Positions 41,274 through 47,106 of a stretch of 47,106 nt of DNA are shown in pieces; within the stretch, counting starts at the first letter, position 1, and each line of letters begins with the position of its first letter. Origin of the DNA: a virus. A program made the position numbers and the translations under genes. The stretch spans positions 1 to 47,106 of the IMG/VR virus record IMGVR_UViG_3300006752_004050; one strand, written 5' to 3'. The notes under the pieces are model-generated. The model made no database searches and had not been told where the DNA came from. It worked only from the letters and a program-made list of their open reading frames with translations.

Positions 41274-41959
41274 AAATTTTATGTGTTGGTGACAGTTGGA
41301 CGTACGGTCACGGAGTTAACAAAGACCAAGCATGGCCTGCAATTTTACAAAAAAAGTACGGTGTTAAAGTAAAAAATGTAGGCAAGCCTGGCGTAGGTAA
41401 TATGGCTATTGCAGATAGAGCAATAGACGAATTAAAACAACAAAACTACAATTTAGTAATAGCCGGATGGTCAGGTGTAACACGTTATGTAGTGAACGAA
41501 GAAATGATTGATTTTTCCTATAGTAAAGATGTAAAAGTTAGAGACAAGTTTTTTAAAAATAAATCAATTTCTCACATAGAAGACGATTTTAACGATTGCC
41601 GAAATAAATTAAAAAACAAATGCAAAAATATTAAATTTATTGAATTTAGTGTCTTTGGTGACTTTCAACATTTATATTATGACACGTTTACAAAAAAATC
41701 CTATCTTAATTTACTTGCAGAAGCACAAGGTTGTAATTTTAAATACAATATTCCGTTTTTTGAATTTGATTACTTATCAGATATCAATTTAAAAAATACA
41801 ACTAGATTTGCAAAAAGATACTTTCCAAAAAACTGGGCTAGGGCTATAGTAGAAAGAGAAGATATTAGGCCGGGTGAATACTTTTTAGATTGCGGACATC
41901 CTAATGCTAAGGGACACGAATTATGGGCATCGTACCTAGGAGAATATATTTTTGATTAA
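41270..41959 (+). CDS. SGNH/GDSL-like hydrolase-fold protein
   Basis: 229 residues. CVGDSWTYGHG (5-15) is a classical block I with Ser9, NVGKPGVGNMA the glycine block, and DCGHPNAKGHELWASYLG (207-224) the D207/H210 dyad. Clearer than its paralogs, so probably active. Overlaps the DegT-like gene by four bases and the amidinotransferase start by eight. Confidence 0.78.
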   Translation: MKILCVGDSWTYGHGVNKDQAWPAILQKKYGVKVKNVGKPGVGNMAIADRAIDELKQQNYNLVIAGWSGVTRYVVNEEMIDFSYSKDVKVRDKFFKNKSISHIEDDFNDCRNKLKNKCKNIKFIEFSVFGDFQHLYYDTFTKKSYLNLLAEAQGCNFKYNIPFFEFDYLSDINLKNTTRFAKRYFPKNWARAIVEREDIRPGEYFLDCGHPNAKGHELWASYLGEYIFD

Positions 41960-42824
41960 TACTGTAAATGAATGGGACTGTTTAAAGGAAGTAATTGTCG
42001 GTGATGCAATCTATGCAAATAGACCAACAGGCTGTCATTTTGAAGAACCTGGTCCATACCCAAATCATGTTATTGCAGAAGCAACATTAGATTTAAATAG
42101 GTTTGTTAGTACCCTTGAAAGTGAAGGTGTAATAGTACATAGACCAAAAGTACATAACTTTCAGGTTAATAATGGAATGTACAATTATTGTCCAAGAGAT
42201 AGATTATTAATCATCGGCGACACAGTTGTTGATTGCAATATGCAATACGAATGTAGAGAACAAGAGCGTGATTATATAGACTTTGTTCTAAAAGATGCAA
42301 AGAATGTTATACACACACCACGTAACAACACTATTAAGTTTGATGCAGCTAACATTAGCAGATTAGGCAATACGTTATTATACTTAGAAAGTGTTAGTGG
42401 TACTAGACAGGGAGCAGATTGGCTACAACAACAGTTTCCTAATCATACTGTAGAAGTAACACAAACCTACGGAGGCGTACATATTGATAGCACCTTTAGT
42501 CCTGTTGCAGACGGGCTTGTTGTAGTTAATAAAGATCGTGTTACAAAGAAATCATTACCTCTCTGTTTTAAAGACTGGGAAGTTATTTGGTTAGGTGACA
42601 AAGATCTAACACAGAAAAGTTTTACAGGAGAAGCATTTGCAAGTAATTATATTTTGTTAAACTTCTTTATGATTCGTCCAGACTTGGCAGTTATTGATGA
42701 CTGTCCTAAACTAGAGCAAGCACTGAGAGCAAATGGAGTACTAAGTTACACAGTACCATTTGCTCATTCAAGAACACTCGGAGGCGGACATCATTGCACC
42801 ACACTAGATTTACACAGGGGATAG
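41952..42824 (+). CDS. amidinotransferase (AGAT/StrB-like)
   Basis: 290 residues read from TTG 41952, supported by AGGAGA eight bases upstream; no ATG fits. Motifs match glycine/inosamine amidinotransferases: NYCPRDRLLIIGD (78-90), FDAAN (130-134, D131), TYGGVHIDSTF (172-182, H177 and D179) and GGGHHCTTLDL (277-287, Cys282 nucleophile). These transfer the guanidino group from arginine to an amine such as an amino sugar, which fits the two aminotransferases in the island. The TTG overlaps the preceding stop. Confidence 0.87.
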   Translation: MINTVNEWDCLKEVIVGDAIYANRPTGCHFEEPGPYPNHVIAEATLDLNRFVSTLESEGVIVHRPKVHNFQVNNGMYNYCPRDRLLIIGDTVVDCNMQYECREQERDYIDFVLKDAKNVIHTPRNNTIKFDAANISRLGNTLLYLESVSGTRQGADWLQQQFPNHTVEVTQTYGGVHIDSTFSPVADGLVVVNKDRVTKKSLPLCFKDWEVIWLGDKDLTQKSFTGEAFASNYILLNFFMIRPDLAVIDDCPKLEQALRANGVLSYTVPFAHSRTLGGGHHCTTLDLHRG

Positions 42825-42826
42825 AT

Positions 42827-43321
42827 ATGTATAAATTAGGACATATAAATTTAAACATAGACATTAATGAAATTAAGTCATTTGAATACACTAGACAACC
42901 ATTAAATTTACAAGAAGAAGATAAATGGGAAACTGGCGTATACAACGGTATGACATTCGGCGGGGAATTATATAGCGGAAAAAACTATATACCAGAATGG
43001 ACTAAACAAATAAGCAAAGATCTAAATATGAAAGATTGTGGGTATTCATTTTATAAAATGAAAACAAATAATATTATTCCTACTCATGTTGATCACTACT
43101 CAACATATACTAAAATATTCAAGAAGAATATTAAAGATGTAGTAAGAGCGATTGTGTTTTTAGAAAACTGGAAATCTGGACATTATTTTGAAGTAGACGG
43201 ATTTCCGGTATTTAATTGGAAAGCTGGCGACTATTGTATGTGGACACATAGCGTACCGCACTTTGCTGCAAATATTGGCATTGAAGATAGATATACTTTA
43301 CAAATTACTGGCGTTAATTAA
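42827..43321 (+). CDS. 2OG-Fe(II) oxygenase-like protein
   Basis: 164 residues from ATG 42827, just after the amidinotransferase stop and AGGGGAT. IPTHVDHYSTY (84-94) gives H87 and D89, MWTHSVPHFAANIG (138-151) gives H145, and EDRYTLQITG (153-162) gives R155. All metal and 2OG residues are in order. Tenth oxygenase-like protein of this window if the TauD-like one is counted. It may hydroxylate the product of the preceding amidinotransferase. Confidence 0.72.
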   Translation: MYKLGHINLNIDINEIKSFEYTRQPLNLQEEDKWETGVYNGMTFGGELYSGKNYIPEWTKQISKDLNMKDCGYSFYKMKTNNIIPTHVDHYSTYTKIFKKNIKDVVRAIVFLENWKSGHYFEVDGFPVFNWKAGDYCMWTHSVPHFAANIGIEDRYTLQITGVN

Positions 43322-44508
43322 TGGCCCATTTAAAAATTTATCATAATAATAATATTTACTTTACAAGTGGTAATAGAAACCAAAGAACTAAACTTAAATC
43401 TATTAGGCCGGAATGGGAAGATAGGTTATTAAATAAACTTAAAAAAGTTATCAAACCTACTAAGCAAGAGATTGTTATAATTTTATTTGCAGGATGTACA
43501 CAAACAAACGAAAAAGATATTATTAAATTTATAAGAAAAAATTCTATTGAAAAAATATATTTCTTTATGGAAGATGTGCTTAGGTTATATTCAAATACAA
43601 ATAATTTTAATATGCTAGAAACTTATCCAATAGAAACTATTCCCGACGAAGTACGTAGCTACGAATTAGATATTATTTCAAGAATTTTATCTAAAACAAA
43701 ATGTAAATATAAAATTTATCATTGTGAAAAAGACTCATTTATTATAGCAAAAAACTATAACTTAAAAATTGATTACTTTGACTATTATTTTACAAGCATT
43801 GCATCAAATATGTATACTAAAGATGATTTTGTAAACGATAATAATAGATATATCTTTGACAAAAAAATATCTTGTTTTAACCTTCGTTTTGAATACCATC
43901 GTTACATAATAGGTTTGTTAATAAAAGACTTTGATACTGTGTTAAGTTTAAACAACTTATGTACTACTAAACAATTACTTAATAATAAAACATTGCCTCT
44001 TGCAAACTTTAGTCCGCAAACTGTAGAGAAAATATTAACAAGTCATTACGAATTAGAAAATACTCCAATCTTATGGGACGCTGAAAATAGTGATGTAGTA
44101 GATATAGAAAGTGATAAGCAAAGAAATACTATTCAAGGTGTTTCAAAAGCATTTGTTGATGTTGTAACTGAAACTAGATATGCATCTAATATGATAAATC
44201 TAACAGAAAAAACAATCAAACCTATTGTAGCACATAGGCCGTTTATTATGGTAGGTCCAGTAGGTACAATTTCACATTTACAAAGTTTAGGATTTCAAAC
44301 ATTTAATAAATGGTGGGACGAAAGTTATGATAATGAAACTAACCACAATAAAAGATTAGAAATGATATATAAAATCATAAATGATATTAATAATATACCA
44401 ATCGACAATCTAAAAATAATGTTACAAGAAATGCGTAGTGTACTAGAACACAATTACAAGACCTTAAGAAAACAATTTAACAAGAATAAAGAATATCTAA
44501 TTACGTAA
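43321..44508 (+). CDS. large unidentified protein, possible glycosyltransferase
   Basis: 395 residues, no clear catalytic motif. The C-terminal KPIVAHRPFIMVGPVGTISH (about 300-319) and LGFQTFNKWWDESYDNE (about 323-339) recall a conserved C-terminal block found in carbohydrate-cluster proteins, where it contributes a GT-B-like donor site. The N-terminal half is basic and AT-rich in codons, more so than its neighbours. Its stop overlaps the convergent gene's stop within a 16-base palindrome. Confidence 0.5.
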   Translation: MAHLKIYHNNNIYFTSGNRNQRTKLKSIRPEWEDRLLNKLKKVIKPTKQEIVIILFAGCTQTNEKDIIKFIRKNSIEKIYFFMEDVLRLYSNTNNFNMLETYPIETIPDEVRSYELDIISRILSKTKCKYKIYHCEKDSFIIAKNYNLKIDYFDYYFTSIASNMYTKDDFVNDNNRYIFDKKISCFNLRFEYHRYIIGLLIKDFDTVLSLNNLCTTKQLLNNKTLPLANFSPQTVEKILTSHYELENTPILWDAENSDVVDIESDKQRNTIQGVSKAFVDVVTETRYASNMINLTEKTIKPIVAHRPFIMVGPVGTISHLQSLGFQTFNKWWDESYDNETNHNKRLEMIYKIINDINNIPIDNLKIMLQEMRSVLEHNYKTLRKQFNKNKEYLIT

Positions 44509-44512
44509 TTAG
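44497..44512. repeat. 16-base palindrome over two convergent stops
   Basis: CTAATTACGTAATTAG is a perfect palindrome. Reading in from each side encodes L-I-T-stop, so both convergent proteins end with LIT. The genes overlap by eight bases. It leaves no room for a separate terminator. Confidence 0.85.
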
Positions 44513-45886
44513 TTTACAATCTTGATAGAATTGTTCCATTTCAGGAAAAGTTTTTAAAAAATTTGTAGAACGTCTACGATCATGCTCATCAACAAATATA
44601 GCAAAATCTTTTCTAAATATATCAAGTTGTTGTTGTGTTAAGTTTTCGTTATCAAACACTTCTAGTAATCTACTAAACTTGTCACCTTCCCATTTATGAA
44701 ACCCGTTTTTTACATTTACGTTTTCTAAGTTACTACGAATGAATTCTAACTGTTTAGCAATGTTTTTTGTCCATTCTTTTGGGGCAATTTTTATAGTTTG
44801 ATGATCGGGCCATCTTAAATAAGGAACATCTAGTATAATCGGTGTTGGCTTTCCTAGTCCTCCAAATTCAGTTTTAATAGATAGTATATCCTGTAAAAAT
44901 TTATCAAAAGAAAACATGCTTAATAAATTATAGGTACTCATACAAGTAAAAGTACAGTTAGGCACCTCAGTTAATATACGTCTAATAGTTGCAATCCATT
45001 TATTATAATTAAGTCCGTATCTAATATATTCAGCTTGTGTACCATGTGCTTCGGCACTTGTAAATATTTTAAAATTTTTAACTTTGCCTTCATTACAGAT
45101 TATTTTAATTTTTTCAATAAATTTATCTATTACAGCATCAGGTAAGCACATATTACTATTGATAGAAAATTCTAAATTTGGCAAGGGATTTTCTATCAAA
45201 TAATCAAGAATTTTAAAAGTATCTTTTGATAATAATGGTTCGCCACCAGTAATTCTAAACGTGTGTAGTTTAGACGATACACTAGGCCACCATTTCCAAA
45301 AAGCTTCAACATAAGGATTATGTTCTCTATTTGGTATAGGCATAGTTCCTTGCTTTTTAATCCAATCTAAATCATTAAAGTTACTACTAGTTTTATATGC
45401 ACCATGCTGTTGTATTTCTTCTACCCATTTACTACTAACCTGAGGACTACAATAACTACATTTTAAATTACACACATGACTAAAACTAACTTCTAAGTAA
45501 CTAGGATCAACATCGTCATCCCAAGGCTTAGATATAATTTCATCAATAAAATTTCTAGCCCATGGTTCTGCAGATTTATATACTCTATCGCTAAGAGCTT
45601 CAGGGTTACAATCTTCTACTCGCCAGCAATAGTCACATTCACTAGGACGTTTTCCTTCTAACATTTCTTTACGCTGAAGTTTTTTAGATTTAGTATTATG
45701 TAATGCACTTGGATTATCAGCAATTTCATCTAAAGGAATTTTATGCGGGACGGGATGATGACAACTGTGTGTTTGTCCACTATGTAAATGTAAAGTTACC
45801 TGCTTCCATTTTGCTGTACAAAAACTCGGACTTACTTCATTTAAAACATTATCTCGGAAATGATATAGATCATCGGATGTTTTCAT
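44501..45886 (-). CDS. twitch-type radical SAM enzyme
   Basis: 461 residues. The N-terminal cysteine region has C23, C42, C84, C87 and C93 (SFCTAKW, HSCHHP, ECDYCW), the auxiliary cluster layout of twitch-domain radical SAM proteins. The core motif is HVCNLKCSYCSP (137-148; C139, C143, C146), and FRITGGEPLLS (210-220) is the GGE motif. Peptide or cofactor modification is likely. Overlaps the convergent + strand gene by eight bases and ends the right-hand - strand run. Confidence 0.85.
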   Translation of the reverse strand: MKTSDDLYHFRDNVLNEVSPSFCTAKWKQVTLHLHSGQTHSCHHPVPHKIPLDEIADNPSALHNTKSKKLQRKEMLEGKRPSECDYCWRVEDCNPEALSDRVYKSAEPWARNFIDEIISKPWDDDVDPSYLEVSFSHVCNLKCSYCSPQVSSKWVEEIQQHGAYKTSSNFNDLDWIKKQGTMPIPNREHNPYVEAFWKWWPSVSSKLHTFRITGGEPLLSKDTFKILDYLIENPLPNLEFSINSNMCLPDAVIDKFIEKIKIICNEGKVKNFKIFTSAEAHGTQAEYIRYGLNYNKWIATIRRILTEVPNCTFTCMSTYNLLSMFSFDKFLQDILSIKTEFGGLGKPTPIILDVPYLRWPDHQTIKIAPKEWTKNIAKQLEFIRSNLENVNVKNGFHKWEGDKFSRLLEVFDNENLTQQQLDIFRKDFAIFVDEHDRRRSTNFLKTFPEMEQFYQDCKLIT

Positions 45887-45887
45887 T

Positions 45888-46778
45888 TTATAATTTTATA
45901 TTTCTTGCAGGCTGAGTGTAAACTTTCTTAAAAAATTTACTCTGTTGCTCATCTAAAGGCATTTGTCCTATTGGTAATTTAAGTTCGTTTACTAACGAAG
46001 CTCCTAGAACTTCTATAGCTTCTAATAAATCATCACCTGTTATTTGTGTTTTTTGTTTTTCATTCCACAGGTTATTTAAGTATGTGAAGTCTCTTACTTG
46101 TATGTGATCCCATTCTGTACACATTGTTTTAAAAACACCTTCTCTAGCGCCGTATATAGTCCATAATCCGTTTTTTATATCTGCACCAACCATAGTCCAA
46201 ACTAACAGTCTGTTATAATTTTGCCACCATAACTTTTCTAAATCTTTTATTACCGATCCTCTGTTTAGCGACATTTTTACGCCTTCACGAAATCCTGCTC
46301 TCCACGCCTGTTGAGGAGTTGAACTAATAATACTAGTTGAAAAATTTTCGTTTAGTTGAAGATAATTATCAAAATAACAAAATTCTATACTTGTGTCATC
46401 AGAGCCGTCTGTATTTTCATGTGTTTTCATATTTTTTACAAAATTTCTTGTCCACATTTTTATACTACCGTTACCGTACATTAGTCCATTTACATCTATC
46501 TTACCAGCCCAGCTAAATTGATAATCTTTTGTTGCATTTAGTTTATTCAAATCAAGATCTACTTCTAAAAACTTAGGATCAATAATTGTATCGCCATCAA
46601 TAGTAACAAAATTTTCAGTTTCGCTCAGGTCAGCACATGCTTTGTGTGCAGCATCTGAACCTTCTACTCCGTGTACACGTTTTGCCCATGGAACTTTGGC
46701 TAGTAAGTCTGCATAATTTTCTTCAGCGTTAGGTTCATCATAACTTAAAAATATTATATCTTGATCAATTACTTTCAT
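45888..46778 (-). CDS. GT-A-like glycosyltransferase family protein
   Basis: 296 residues, a longer paralog of the protein at 38811. QDIIFLSYDEPNAEENY (6-22), AKRVHGVEGSDAAH (32-45), VTIDGDTIID (58-67, D61-G-D63 the DxD), AWRAGFREGVKMSL (about 155-168) and GAREGVFKT mark the shared core. It has an extra C-terminal 75 residues. It starts 14 bases inside the end of the preceding gene. Probably adds a sugar in the glycan pathway. Confidence 0.65.
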   Translation of the reverse strand: MKVIDQDIIFLSYDEPNAEENYADLLAKVPWAKRVHGVEGSDAAHKACADLSETENFVTIDGDTIIDPKFLEVDLDLNKLNATKDYQFSWAGKIDVNGLMYGNGSIKMWTRNFVKNMKTHENTDGSDDTSIEFCYFDNYLQLNENFSTSIISSTPQQAWRAGFREGVKMSLNRGSVIKDLEKLWWQNYNRLLVWTMVGADIKNGLWTIYGAREGVFKTMCTEWDHIQVRDFTYLNNLWNEKQKTQITGDDLLEAIEVLGASLVNELKLPIGQMPLDEQQSKFFKKVYTQPARNIKL

Positions 46779-47106
46779 GTTTATATCCTATTGTATGTAC
46801 GTGCGGTATATGACTACTATTAGTTAAAACCGATACTGTTTTGTGCGATGAGCAATTACTAATTTTTATTTCTTTTTGTGTTGCAAATTCTTTTAAATTA
46901 ATACTAAACTTATCTAATAATATAAATCTGTTAGTGCTATCTACAATATAATATTCTTTTAGATAATCTTCGCCTATTGACAATGCTGTACAATTTACAT
47001 CATCTATAAAATTATTTACGACCCAGCCGCCTTTTTCTTGTACAATCTGGATTCCTGATTCTAATATATCTGCTTTATTTACAAAATTTGTATGATGTAC
47101 AGATTC
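46765..47106 (-). CDS. 5'-partial protein of unknown family
   Basis: The frame is open through the right window edge, so the true start is outside; at least 113 residues are visible. It contains VQEKGGWVVNNF, sharing GGWVVN with the C-terminal region of the UDP-sugar dehydrogenase at 39492 (ELGGWVVNEN). It ends with an alternation of strands (YYIVDSTNRFILLDKF, SHKTVSVLTNS). A C-terminal nucleotide-sugar domain is a possibility, not a claim. Confidence 0.45.
   Translation of the reverse strand, partial: ESVHHTNFVNKADILESGIQIVQEKGGWVVNNFIDDVNCTALSIGEDYLKEYYIVDSTNRFILLDKFSINLKEFATQKEIKISNCSSHKTVSVLTNSSHIPHVHTIGYKHESN

Noticed and set aside
1-47106. tRNA genes, CRISPR arrays, transposons or attachment sites
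   Set aside because: Gaps are too small for tRNAs apart from about 60-110 bases at a few places filled by promoters; no repeats with spacers, no transposase or integrase motif was seen.

Overview
The window is a gene-dense, AT-rich piece of a T4-like marine myophage genome. Genes overlap by a few bases and no intergenic gap exceeds about 110 bases. I see no tRNA, rRNA, CRISPR array, insertion sequence, integrase or photosynthesis gene. The left third holds many small proteins of the type found in T4-like cyanophages and pelagiphages, judged from memory of those families. The strong AT bias and lack of psbA-type genes would fit a phage of SAR11 or another marine bacterium, but the host cannot be proved from this sequence.

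Positions 1-16544 (+ strand) are a T4-like core. It has a 7-deazaguanine set: a TGT/DpdA-like fragment, a QueD-like protein, FolE and an unusual QueE. It also has a phosphoribosyltransferase, a glycosyltransferase, an MBD4-like DNA glycosylase, a FEN/T4-RNase H type exonuclease, a MoxR-type ATPase paired with a metallopeptidase/VWA protein, small virion-type proteins and a tail-fibre-like protein. Five near-perfect sigma70 promoters, each with a 17-base spacer, drive enzyme genes. A TAAATA late-promoter-like motif precedes the structural-type genes.

Positions 16578-47106 are a large accessory island beginning just after the tail fibre gene. A + strand run (16578-21387) encodes a fatty-acid desaturase, an SDR-like protein, four 2OG-Fe(II) oxygenase-like proteins, a kinase-fold protein and a sulfotransferase. 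A long - strand run (40622 to 21378) encodes a UDP-sugar dehydrogenase, glycosyltransferases, two SGNH hydrolases, several radical SAM enzymes with a detached cysteine-rich SPASM-like protein, a DegT aminotransferase, four consecutive nitroreductase-like paralogs, a carbamoyltransferase, methyltransferases, a TauD-like protein with an altered metal triad, a second aminotransferase, a B12-type radical SAM protein and four more 2OG oxygenases. A + strand islet (40686-44508) encodes a short DegT-like protein, an SGNH hydrolase, an amidinotransferase, a 2OG oxygenase and an unidentified protein. The right end carries further - strand radical SAM and glycosyltransferase-like genes.

The island reads like a biosynthetic pathway carried by a virus. 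It could make nucleotide-activated sugars and decorate them by amination, amidination, carbamoylation, sulfation, methylation, hydroxylation and flavin or radical chemistry. Whether the product is a surface glycan, a lipid, a modified peptide or a small molecule is not visible. Late-type promoters at 27590 (- strand) and a palindromic divergent one at 40649 suggest expression late in infection, with the virion genes.
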